Shown here piece after piece: positions 1-4,581 of a stretch of DNA of 7,309 bases (the stretch's first letter is position 1; each line of letters starts with the position of its first letter). Both the position numbers and the translations under genes were made by a program. The stretch is from Synechococcales cyanobacterium PMM_0003 (GTDB lineage Bacteria > Cyanobacteriota > Cyanobacteriia > Pseudanabaenales > Pseudanabaenaceae). The notes under the pieces are model-generated. The model made no database searches, had not been told where the DNA came from, and saw only the letters and a program-made list of their open reading frames with translations. The stretch spans positions 1 through 7,309 of the forward strand of contig CASBRC010000224.1 of the NCBI GenBank assembly GCA_949128015.1, written 5' to 3'.

Positions 1-407
1 AGAACTTGATCGCGAACTTTACTAGAGAAAAAATTTGCTAGTAATTGGGAAACCGATAGACTTTGATCTTGCGATAATAAATGAATCAATGCTAGTTCGA
101 TTCCATGTTTAGCAGCAGGAGTGTGATGATATTTTGTAAGTAAGTTCTCAATGTCGCATAGATTTTTAATTTCGATATTGATTAGCGATCGCTGAGCTTC
201 TTTTAAAATTTTTTCTGTTTCAGCAAGTGATTCCATTCCAAAACCAGCAAGGGGCGCAGCTTCACCTAGTCCGATACGATTATTGCGATCGCAAATTTCA
301 ATCACAAATCCTTCACGATGGGTAAGTACGCCTAACGCAGTCTGAAATGGTTTTTGAAAAGCTAAACGATAAGGCTGAAATTGAAGAGACTGAATAGTAA
401 AAGTCAC
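1..407 (-). CDS. menC: o-succinylbenzoate synthase, N-terminal part (partial)
   Basis: The minus-strand frame reads MTFTIQSLQFQPYRLAFQKP at its start and continues open for 135 codons to the window edge, so the C-terminal part is missing. The pattern PYRLAFQKPFQTALG, then a REGFVIEI strand and GLGEAAPLAGFG, is the capping-domain start of the enolase-superfamily enzyme MenC. The family dehydrates SHCHC to o-succinylbenzoate in the menaquinone/phylloquinone pathway; in cyanobacteria this feeds the photosystem I quinone, in the cytoplasm. The catalytic barrel with its Lys and metal-binding acidic residues lies outside the window, so activity cannot be judged. The start is GTG at 407-405: an in-frame TGA lies two codons upstream, so no earlier start exists. 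No clear Shine-Dalgarno sequence is visible. The gene is divergent from the small exported protein gene at 527. A related enolase-superfamily epimerase is the main alternative. Confidence 0.82.
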   Translation of the reverse strand, partial: MTFTIQSLQFQPYRLAFQKPFQTALGVLTHREGFVIEICDRNNRIGLGEAAPLAGFGMESLAETEKILKEAQRSLINIEIKNLCDIENLLTKYHHTPAAKHGIELALIHLLSQDQSLSVSQLLANFFSSKVRDQV

Positions 408-430
408 GGGTCAAGCAACTCGCAAGTAAC

Positions 431-452
431 AGAAAAGTTATAGAAAAGTTAT
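431..452. repeat. 11-bp tandem duplication in the menC / exported-protein divergent region
   Basis: AGAAAAGTTAT occurs twice back to back (431-441 and 442-452). Read on the menC strand each copy contains TATAAC, a -10-like hexamer, about 30-45 bp upstream of the GTG start. It may therefore be a duplicated promoter element, but this is inference; it could equally be simple slippage. Confidence 0.6.
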
Positions 453-491
453 AAGGACTATAGTGGATGATACAAAAAAGATTTTATAGCT

Positions 492-497
492 TATAGT
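492..497 (+). promoter_or_regulatory. possible -10 box for the 527 gene
   Basis: TATAGT matches the -10 consensus at five of six positions and lies 29 bp upstream of the ATG at 527. The matching -35 at 17-bp spacing (GATACA, 469-474) has only three of six consensus bases, so this is a weak call. AGAG at 515-518 is the only ribosome-binding-like sequence before the ATG. Confidence 0.3.
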
Positions 498-526
498 CAT
501 AGTACAAGCTACTTAGAGATTTAAAA

Positions 527-871
527 ATGCCAATTAAGCGCAGTCTATTGATGTCAGCAAGTCTGATTGCATTAAGTTTAGTGGGAAGTGTTGCTTCTGC
601 TTCTGCCGAGCAATTATATTTCTACGTTAAAAATGACAGCAATTCTACCATCAAAAAACTATGGGTGGCTGAGCCAAATAAAAGTTGGGGAGATCTCGAT
701 ATTGGCTCAGGTATTGCACCAGGTGAAAATGCCAAAATGGTCTGGGACGTTTCAACTAATGATCAAGAATGTAGTCAATGGCTCAAAGCGAAGTATGCTG
801 ATGGCAGTGAAAGTGAGCCAGCTGTGATCGACTTCTGTAAAAATCTAGATGAGCCGATCGTATTCCAGTAA
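527..871 (+). CDS. small exported protein of unknown function
   Basis: This 114-residue protein has a clear Sec signal peptide: KR at 4-5, a hydrophobic core at about 7-22, and a likely cut after ASA (25-27), leaving a mature protein of about 87 residues from Glu28. The mature part has short hydrophobic strands, SNSTIKKLWV at 38-47, a WGD motif (54-56), an IAPGE turn (63-67) and two cysteines (Cys82, Cys104) that could form a disulfide outside the cytoplasm. The layout (IxxLWV, WGDxxxG, PGE, Cys, YADGS, DFC) resembles a family of small cyanobacterial exported proteins, some of which I recall carrying an unrelated and probably wrong enzyme name in databases. I cannot assign a function. The gene stands alone, divergent from menC, and is followed by a strong hairpin, so it is probably monocistronic. 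The start is supported by the signal peptide beginning right at it. Confidence 0.75.
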   Translation: MPIKRSLLMSASLIALSLVGSVASASAEQLYFYVKNDSNSTIKKLWVAEPNKSWGDLDIGSGIAPGENAKMVWDVSTNDQECSQWLKAKYADGSESEPAVIDFCKNLDEPIVFQ

Positions 872-883
872 ATCGCATTAGTT

Positions 884-934
884 TCATCAAACATAAAGAG
901 AGTGGGCTTTGCTCACTCTCTTTATGTTTGATGA
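884..934. terminator. 24-bp hairpin with TTT loop after the exported-protein gene
   Basis: Arms 884-907 and 911-934 pair at all 24 positions (one is a G-T pair at 905/913), with a three-base TTT loop at 908-910. It begins 12 bp after the stop of the 527 gene. The arms are A-rich on the left and T-rich on the right, as in a bidirectional intrinsic terminator. Confidence 0.85.
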
Positions 935-942
935 TGTCTCTA

Positions 943-991
943 ACAATAAAAAAGAAGAGAAGTGCTTTGCACTTCTCTTCTTTTTTATTGT
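943..991. terminator. 23-bp perfect hairpin with TTT loop ending the clp operon
   Basis: Arms 943-965 and 969-991 are fully complementary with loop TTT at 966-968. Each arm has a run of six A or T, so it can work on both strands. On the minus strand it terminates clpP, whose stop codon (987-985) and last sense codon lie inside the stem. Only 8 bp separate it from the hairpin at 884-934, and both share the apex GCTTTGC. Confidence 0.87.
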
Positions 992-1578
992 GGAGAGTCG
1001 AGTACGCGATCGATTAGTCCGTAGTCAAGAGCCTCTTGCGAAGACATGTAATAATCACGGTTCATATCCCGTTCAATCTTCTCTAGTGGTTGTCCAGTAC
1101 GCTTAGCATACTCTTCATTCAACTTATGACGAATCCGTATGATTTCTCTTGCCTCAATTTCAATATCTGAGGCTTGCCCTCTTGTCCCACCCGATGGCTG
1201 GTGAATCATGATCCGCGCATTTGGTAGAGCGAAACGTTTGCCCTTCGCGCCAGCCATCAATAGATATGAACCCATTGAAGCCGCCAATCCAACACAAATC
1301 GTAGTCACATTGGACTTGATATGTTGCATGGTGTCAAAGATTGCCAAACCTGCGGAAACTGAGCCACCAGGAGAGTTGATATACATGTAAATATCTTTGG
1401 TCTGATCTTCTGAGTCAAAGTACAGCATGCGGGCAATCATCGAATTTGCCATGCCATCTGTAACTTCGCCACTCAGAAACATAATGCGCTCTAGTGACAA
1501 ACGCTCGTAGATATTAATCCACTGTGTATAGGAATCACCAGGATAACGATAGGGAACTCTAGGAACACCGATAGGCAT
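985..1578 (-). CDS. clpP: ATP-dependent Clp protease proteolytic subunit (ClpP3-type)
   Basis: This is a 197-residue cytoplasmic serine protease subunit of normal ClpP length. The full catalytic triad is present: Ser101 in GLAASMG, His126 in MIHQPSGG, and Asp175 in [10 protein letters not shown]. The oxyanion/substrate loop SPGGS is at 69-73, and the handle segment [16 protein letters not shown] begins at 131. ClpP subunits assemble into a 14-mer chamber fed by Hsp100 unfoldases. It lies 77 bp downstream of clpR on the same strand. In Synechocystis and Synechococcus the ClpP paralog next to ClpR is ClpP3, which forms a mixed ClpP3/R core working with ClpC; the assignment here as ClpP3 rests on that neighbourhood. 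The start [11 protein letters not shown] is typical for the family. No clear ribosome binding site is visible. The stop codon is buried in the terminator stem. Confidence 0.97.
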   Translation of the reverse strand: MPIGVPRVPYRYPGDSYTQWINIYERLSLERIMFLSGEVTDGMANSMIARMLYFDSEDQTKDIYMYINSPGGSVSAGLAIFDTMQHIKSNVTTICVGLAASMGSYLLMAGAKGKRFALPNARIMIHQPSGGTRGQASDIEIEAREIIRIRHKLNEEYAKRTGQPLEKIERDMNRDYYMSSQEALDYGLIDRVLDSPQ

Positions 1579-1615
1579 GATTTTGACTGCTAATTATATA
1601 TTAAGTTAATAGATT

Positions 1616-1650
1616 TGTTAGAAGCTCACCCACAGACGATACTTCTAACA
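1616..1650 (-). other. intercistronic hairpin between clpR and clpP
   Basis: TGTTAGAAG (1616-1624) and CTTCTAACA (1642-1650) pair over 9 bp around a 17-base loop, starting 5 bp after the clpR stop codon. No T run follows on the minus strand, so it is not a clear terminator. It could instead shape the relative levels of ClpR and ClpP through RNA processing or partial termination. The loop (1628-1635) is also complementary over 8 bp to 1676-1683 in the clpR 3' end, which would allow an alternative fold. Confidence 0.45.
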
Positions 1651-1655
1651 GATTG

Positions 1656-2357
1656 CTATACAAGGGCAGGAACGGCTGTGGGTAGATCTTTTGCGCTTTC
1701 GAGTACGCGATCGATCAAGCCATATTCTTTTGCTTGTTCAGGAGTCATGTAGAACATCCGATCCATGTCTTTGGTAATGACTTCGGGAGCTTTTCCTGTG
1801 GTGCGCGACAAGATTTTTAACATCGATTCGCGGTTGGTCAGTACCTCTTTTGCCTGTATTTGCAGGTCAGAAGCTTGTCCTCTGGTTTGGCGACGAGCTT
1901 GGTGCAGGACGATTGTGGCGTTAGGCAAACTAGCGCGGAATCCCTTAGTTCCACTCGCGAGGATCATCGCGGCGGTTCCCATAGCTTGACCGAGGCAAAT
2001 GGTATGCACGGGAGGCTTAATGTAGTTAAGTGTGTCACAGATGGCAAATGCTTCGGTTTCAAAGCCGATCGCATCGCCTGTATACCAAGATGTCCCCGTG
2101 GAGTTGATATACATGAAGATCGGTTTTTCAGGATCTTCATACTGCAAATAGAGAAGTTGAGCGATGAGCAATTCTGTAACATCGACTCCAAGCTGCTGTT
2201 TGTATTCGTCGGGAGATACAAGAGGCAACCCAAAGTAAATAATTCGCTCTTTTAACAATAGCGAAGGCAGGTCAGGCGGCGGTGTGCGTCCGTATGACGA
2301 ATCCCCTGAATAGGCGGCTTGTGCGGCTTGGGGAACAGAGCGAGAAGGTCGATCCAT
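1656..2357 (-). CDS. clpR: ClpR, inactive ClpP-like subunit of the Clp core
   Basis: The 233-residue product is a ClpP fold without a working active site. Aligned to the neighbouring ClpP, the catalytic Ser is Gly127 (GQAMG), the Asp is Met201 (DRMFYMT), and only the His is kept (His152 in IVLHQ). The SPGGS loop is replaced by STGTSWYTGD, and 9 extra residues (about 86-109) are the ClpR hallmark. The N-terminal TPPPDLPSLLLKERIIY is also characteristic. ClpR joins ClpP3 in a mixed ring in cyanobacteria; the plastid ClpR proteins descend from it. I chose the ATG at 2357 (MDRPSRS); the frame stays open upstream to a GTG at 2384, but that lies in a palindrome and gives a 9-residue extension unlike the family. 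Gene order clpR then clpP matches other cyanobacteria. Confidence 0.94.
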   Translation of the reverse strand: MDRPSRSVPQAAQAAYSGDSSYGRTPPPDLPSLLLKERIIYFGLPLVSPDEYKQQLGVDVTELLIAQLLYLQYEDPEKPIFMYINSTGTSWYTGDAIGFETEAFAICDTLNYIKPPVHTICLGQAMGTAAMILASGTKGFRASLPNATIVLHQARRQTRGQASDLQIQAKEVLTNRESMLKILSRTTGKAPEVITKDMDRMFYMTPEQAKEYGLIDRVLESAKDLPTAVPALV

Positions 2358-2365
2358 ATTTATTC

Positions 2366-2384
2366 GTGTTAATGACACTAACAC
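2366..2384. promoter_or_regulatory. 19-bp near-perfect palindrome upstream of clpR
   Basis: GTGTTAATGACACTAACAC is a dyad in which eight of nine positions pair exactly and one is T-G, around a single central base. It ends 9 bp before the clpR start codon. Odd-length compact dyads of this kind are typical repressor sites, so it may be an operator or a short leader hairpin covering the start. The regulator is unknown. Confidence 0.4.
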
Positions 2385-2497
2385 TGTTAGCTTATCACAG
2401 CGATCCCACTGCGATCGGCGATGCTAGTCAATATTGAGGTAGGGTTAGCCGTCTTGTGCGATCGCAAAGCGAGAATTTTTTGTTATCTAACTAATTT

Positions 2498-2575
2498 TAA
2501 TAAAAACCAAAATCTAAAAAGCTGTGACGCACGCTGCGTCACAGCTTTTTGGGTTTTATTACGCCTATCTACTTA
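2498..2575. repeat. dispersed palindromic element, copy A
   Basis: The core is a 16-bp perfect hairpin (2516-2531 with 2535-2550, loop CGC). Outside it, TAATAAAAACC (2498-2508) pairs at 10 of 11 positions with GGGTTTTATTA (2551-2561), leaving a 7-base bulge AAAATCT on the left. The right tail 2548-2575 is identical at 26 of 28 positions to 5208-5235 after the SOD-like gene, and the left flank AAAACC..AAAATCT resembles 5155-5170 there. The region lies between divergent genes, so no gene ends here and a plain terminator role is unlikely. TATAAT at 2574-2579, at the right edge of the element, could be the -10 box of the gene at 2613. Confidence 0.7.
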
Positions 2576-2579
2576 TAAT
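2574..2579 (+). promoter_or_regulatory. possible -10 box for the 2613 gene
   Basis: TATAAT is a perfect -10 hexamer 33 bp upstream of the ATG at 2613. No good -35 hexamer stands at the right distance; that position falls in the palindromic element. It overlaps the last bases of the repeat shared with 5208-5235. Confidence 0.4.
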
Positions 2580-2612
2580 CTTAAGTATCTTCATACTCCC
2601 CTTCTAGCAATT

Positions 2613-3080
2613 ATGACCATTCCTGCTTCGTCGCGATCAGCCCTGCTCTCAGCCCTGCTTCTAGAATTAATCGAAATTTTGCGCGATCGCAAAGGTGACA
2701 CATGGGCGGCGATTATTCGGATCGCGGCGGATAAATCGGCGACGATTGCGGTCGATGATGCGCGGATCTATGTGCAGGTAGAAGGAGGACAGGAAATGCA
2801 AATCACTATATCTGAGGCTAAATCAGATGCAAAATCAGATATTGAGACTGATGCTGTCAATGATTTTGAAAGTACTGGACGAGCTTTACGCAATATTATG
2901 TTTGGCAAATCCACTCTCGAAAAGTCCGTTGCTTCTGGCAAAATCTTCATTCGGGCTAGTTTCGGAGATCTATTGAAAATCCGTTCGATAGTTGCCTCAG
3001 TTCTTGCTGACACAGAGATCGATCCAAGGTTACTTAGCCTATGGACAAGATTTGATCAGGAATGGGAAAACCCAGTCTAG
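2613..3080 (+). CDS. uncharacterised protein, possible SCP2-like domain
   Basis: I do not recognise this 155-residue soluble protein with certainty. It has no signal peptide or membrane segment. Residues 7-26 look helical (LLSALLLELIEILRDRKG), followed by beta strands (AAIIRIAAD, ATIAVDD, RIYVQVEG), then a polar linker containing KSDAKSD. The C-terminal part, with ALRNIMFGKSTLEKSV, SGKIFIRASFGDLLKI and a final helix, recalls the end of SCP2-type lipid-binding domains, where a helix precedes an SGKxxxxGxxxxxxK stretch; this is a weak resemblance. The frame is open back to 2421, but that extension runs through the palindromic element and has a non-coding-like composition, so I start at the ATG at 2613. 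There is no visible ribosome binding site. Its TAG stop shares the bases CTAG with the stop of ccdA on the other strand. Confidence 0.72.
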   Translation: MTIPASSRSALLSALLLELIEILRDRKGDTWAAIIRIAADKSATIAVDDARIYVQVEGGQEMQITISEAKSDAKSDIETDAVNDFESTGRALRNIMFGKSTLEKSVASGKIFIRASFGDLLKIRSIVASVLADTEIDPRLLSLWTRFDQEWENPV

Positions 3081-3823
3081 GCAATCTTACTCAAAATGGA
3101 AAGTGTGCCAAAGCCAATCAGAACAATTCCACTTCCCCAATTGAGCCAACTTGACCAACGGCGCAATTCTAAAAACTGTTTGATGATGCCTGTAAATGTA
3201 CCTGCGATCGCAAGTGGTAACACCGAACCGATCGCATAGGCTAATAAAAATTCAGTGCCGACTAGCAAATTTCCTGAACCTGATACCCAAGCCAAAAGCG
3301 TCACTAATACAGGAGTACTACAAGGCGAAGCTACGAACCCAAAGGATAGACCAATCAACAGCGATCGCAATCCTTGCGGCAATTTTTGTGATACTTCCCA
3401 ATTGCCAAAGCTGGGCAAACGGAAAGAAATTACTTCCAATAATTGCAATCCCATTGCGATCGCAATAATTCCCATCACTACCGACCAACCCCATGCAGTC
3501 TGCCCATAAATCTTGCCAAGCAGTGCGGCGGCTAGTCCAAAACCCGTCAATGCGATCGCAAAACCTAAGCAAAACCATGCTGATTGTAGGGCTGCCTTCC
3601 ATGTACTTTTGGATTCATAGCCGCCAATATAGCCAATTGTGAGTGGCAACATTGATAGAGTGCAAGGCGTAAGGCTGGTAACAAGTCCAGCCAAAAATAC
3701 GACACCCACACTAGTCCAAGAGGCTTGATTAAGCTGGCTATTTACCAAGGCATCAGCCCATTGTTCGAGATGGTAAAACCAGTTTGGTAGCGATCGCGCC
3801 AGAGTTTCGATAAATTGCATCAT
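3077..3823 (-). CDS. ccdA: CcdA-type thiol:disulfide transporter for cytochrome c biogenesis
   Basis: The 248-residue integral membrane protein passes reducing equivalents from cytoplasmic thioredoxin across the membrane, so that apocytochrome cysteines are reduced for heme attachment (System II, with CcsA/CcsB). The two membrane-embedded redox cysteines are visible in family motifs: Cys54 in SLTPCTLSMLPLTIGYIGGYE and Cys168 in FVASPCSTPVL. About six hydrophobic segments follow a short amphipathic start (YHLEQWADALV) that is typical of cyanobacterial CcdA. The frame is open to a GTG at 3895, but those extra 24 codons lie partly inside a 20-bp palindrome and do not look like the family. The start is ATGATG at 3823 or 3820. 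It is divergent from petJ, a c-type cytochrome that would depend on this pathway, and converges with the 2613 gene with overlapping stops, leaving no room for a terminator. Confidence 0.94.
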   Translation of the reverse strand: MMQFIETLARSLPNWFYHLEQWADALVNSQLNQASWTSVGVVFLAGLVTSLTPCTLSMLPLTIGYIGGYESKSTWKAALQSAWFCLGFAIALTGFGLAAALLGKIYGQTAWGWSVVMGIIAIAMGLQLLEVISFRLPSFGNWEVSQKLPQGLRSLLIGLSFGFVASPCSTPVLVTLLAWVSGSGNLLVGTEFLLAYAIGSVLPLAIAGTFTGIIKQFLELRRWSSWLNWGSGIVLIGFGTLSILSKIA

Positions 3824-3873
3824 AAAAATTGATGATACAAGATCTACATCGCTTTGCGCTTTTATAAAACCCA

Positions 3874-3920
3874 GAAAATTTTTTGAAAGTGCCACGAAGC
3901 GGCACTTTCAAAAAATTTTC
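3874..3920. repeat. 20-bp perfect palindrome upstream of ccdA
   Basis: Arms 3874-3893 and 3901-3920 are fully complementary around a 7-base loop (ACGAAGC). Each arm has the layout GAAAATTTTTTG plus a GC-richer tip, so it looks like a bidirectional terminator. Yet it lies 50 bp upstream of the ccdA start, in a divergent region where no recognised gene ends. It may insulate the two promoters, be a mobile palindrome, or terminate an unrecognised transcript. Confidence 0.75.
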
Positions 3921-3955
3921 TATACTACTCAAAGCCTTAACAGACTGTATGCTCT

Positions 3956-4010
3956 CCGTCAAACAAGAAAAACAATCGGTGTCTCACCGATTGTTTTTCT
4001 TGTTTGACGG
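3956..4010. repeat. 26-bp perfect palindrome in the ccdA-petJ divergent region
   Basis: Arms 3956-3981 and 3985-4010 pair without mismatch around the loop TCT. Runs of five A and five T lie within the arms. It sits only 35 bp from the palindrome at 3874-3920 and just before the likely petJ promoter. No gene on either strand ends here, so the same reservations apply. Confidence 0.8.
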
Positions 4011-4018
4011 GCTGTCTT

Positions 4019-4047
4019 TTGACTGTGTGAGCTAGTAGCGTCATGAT
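4019..4047 (+). promoter_or_regulatory. probable petJ promoter
   Basis: TTGACT (4019-4024, five of six matches to the -35 consensus) is followed after exactly 17 bp by CATGAT (4042-4047, four of six matches to -10), predicting a start near 4054. The dyad 4021-4029/4049-4057 straddles this promoter and is a candidate operator. In Synechocystis petJ is repressed by copper through PetR/PetP; whether this dyad is such a site is unknown. Confidence 0.45.
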
Positions 4048-4091
4048 ACGCACAGACTAAAATTCAACTCGACTTTGCGGCTAAGCCGCGT

Positions 4092-4123
4092 AGGGCATCA
4101 GCTAAAGCTTTGCCCTTATTTTT
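4092..4123 (+). terminator. terminator-like hairpin in the petJ leader (candidate attenuator)
   Basis: AGGGCA (4092-4097) pairs with TGCCCT (4111-4116) and, inside a small internal loop, AGC (4100-4102) with GCT (4107-4109). The stem is followed by TTATTTTT, the form of an intrinsic terminator on the plus strand. It lies between the likely petJ promoter and the ribosome binding site, with too little room after it for another promoter, so transcription of petJ would have to read through it. The segment AAAGCTTT (4104-4111) offers a competing self-pairing. Confidence 0.45.
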
Positions 4124-4134
4124 CGTGGATATTT

Positions 4135-4139
4135 AAGGA
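4135..4139 (+). promoter_or_regulatory. petJ ribosome binding site
   Basis: AAGGA lies 9 bases before the ATG at 4149. It is the best Shine-Dalgarno sequence in the window and supports that start and strong translation. Confidence 0.75.
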
Positions 4140-4148
4140 CTAATTACT

Positions 4149-4490
4149 ATGAAACGCATTTTTTCTATTTTTGCGATCGCACTAACCATGTTGGTGAGTC
4201 TTGCTTTCGGGCAGCCCGCTTTTGCTGAAGTCTCCGCAGGCGCAAAAATCTTTAACAATAACTGTGCTTCCTGCCATGCAGGGGGCAAAAACAGCGTAGT
4301 TGCTGCCAAAACTTTGAAGGCTGATGCATTGGAAAAGTATGGCAAGAATACGGTTGAGGCGATCACCTTGCAAATTACTAAGGGCAAAGGGGCGATGCCT
4401 AATTTTAGTAAAAAACTCAGCGCTGATGAAATTAATCTAGTTGCTAACTACGTGCTTGAGCAAGCTCAGAATGGTTGGGTTAAAGGTTAA
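4149..4490 (+). CDS. petJ: cytochrome c6 (c553), precursor
   Basis: The 113-residue precursor has a signal peptide (KR at 2-3, hydrophobic core 4-20, cut after AFA at 24-26) and a mature part of 87 residues, the usual size of cytochrome c6. The heme c attachment site CASCH is at 39-43 and the sixth ligand is Met83 in GKGAMPNF. The C-terminal LSADEINLVANYVLEQAQNGW is the family's closing helix. It carries electrons in the thylakoid lumen from cytochrome b6f to photosystem I, and to cytochrome oxidase; in many cyanobacteria it replaces plastocyanin when copper is scarce. The divergent ccdA serves the maturation of such cytochromes. The upstream promoter, dyad and leader hairpin suggest tight regulation. 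The start is set by the ribosome binding site and signal peptide. Confidence 0.96.
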   Translation: MKRIFSIFAIALTMLVSLAFGQPAFAEVSAGAKIFNNNCASCHAGGKNSVVAAKTLKADALEKYGKNTVEAITLQITKGKGAMPNFSKKLSADEINLVANYVLEQAQNGWVKG

Positions 4491-4555
4491 GTAGGCAGTG
4501 CTTTTTTGATACCCATGATTTGTTAATTGCTCAAGCACTTTACAAGTCACGGTTA

Positions 4556-4561
4556 TATAAT
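4556..4561 (+). promoter_or_regulatory. possible -10 box for the SOD-like gene
   Basis: TATAAT is a perfect -10 hexamer 20 bp before the ATG at 4582. The predicted leader would be only about 14 bases long, and no fitting -35 hexamer is seen at 17 bp. AAGAG at 4572-4576 could serve as ribosome binding site. No convincing terminator is seen between petJ and this point, so readthrough from petJ is also possible. Confidence 0.4.
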
Positions 4562-4581
4562 TTTTTTAGGTAAGAGAACTC

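Larger units (their letters stand above)
4011..4148. other. petJ upstream region: dyads, promoter and leader
   Basis: This is the gene-proximal part of the 325-bp gene-free stretch 3824-4148. In order it holds an imperfect 9-bp dyad (GACTGTGTG 4021-4029 with CGCACAGAC 4049-4057, seven matching pairs plus a wobble), a small hairpin GCGGC-TAA-GCCGC (4077-4089), a terminator-like hairpin (4092-4116 plus T run), and a good ribosome binding site. I found no open frame with coding character and no tRNA. The left part of the stretch holds two long palindromes (listed separately) and 3824-3873, which should contain the ccdA promoter, although I see no convincing hexamers there. Confidence 0.5.

Noticed and set aside
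909..1106. 65-codon plus-strand frame
   Set aside because: It crosses the terminator hairpins and the 3' end of clpP and has no independent support.
2358..2384. GTG start giving clpR 9 more residues
   Set aside because: The codons coincide with a 19-bp palindrome and add nothing typical of ClpR.
2421..2612. Open frame extending the 2613 gene upstream by 64 codons
   Set aside because: It runs through the 16-bp hairpin and its repeat flanks, and the translation (many Cys, Asn, Leu, no order) does not look like protein; the ATG at 2613 begins a coherent sequence.
3824..3895. GTG start giving ccdA 24 more residues
   Set aside because: The extension begins inside the palindrome at 3874-3920, and family members begin close to the YHLEQWADALV segment, matching the ATGATG start.
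4050..4090. Possible tRNA, from a T-loop-like TTCAACTC
   Set aside because: The flanking bases do not form a T stem, and no acceptor or anticodon arm can be drawn.
4133..4387. 84-codon open frame opposite petJ
   Set aside because: Shadow of petJ, which has a signal peptide and heme motif on the plus strand.
4497..4539. AGTGCT/AGCACT inverted repeat after petJ as a terminator
   Set aside because: Only 6 bp with a 31-base loop, and the T run lies inside the loop rather than after the stem.
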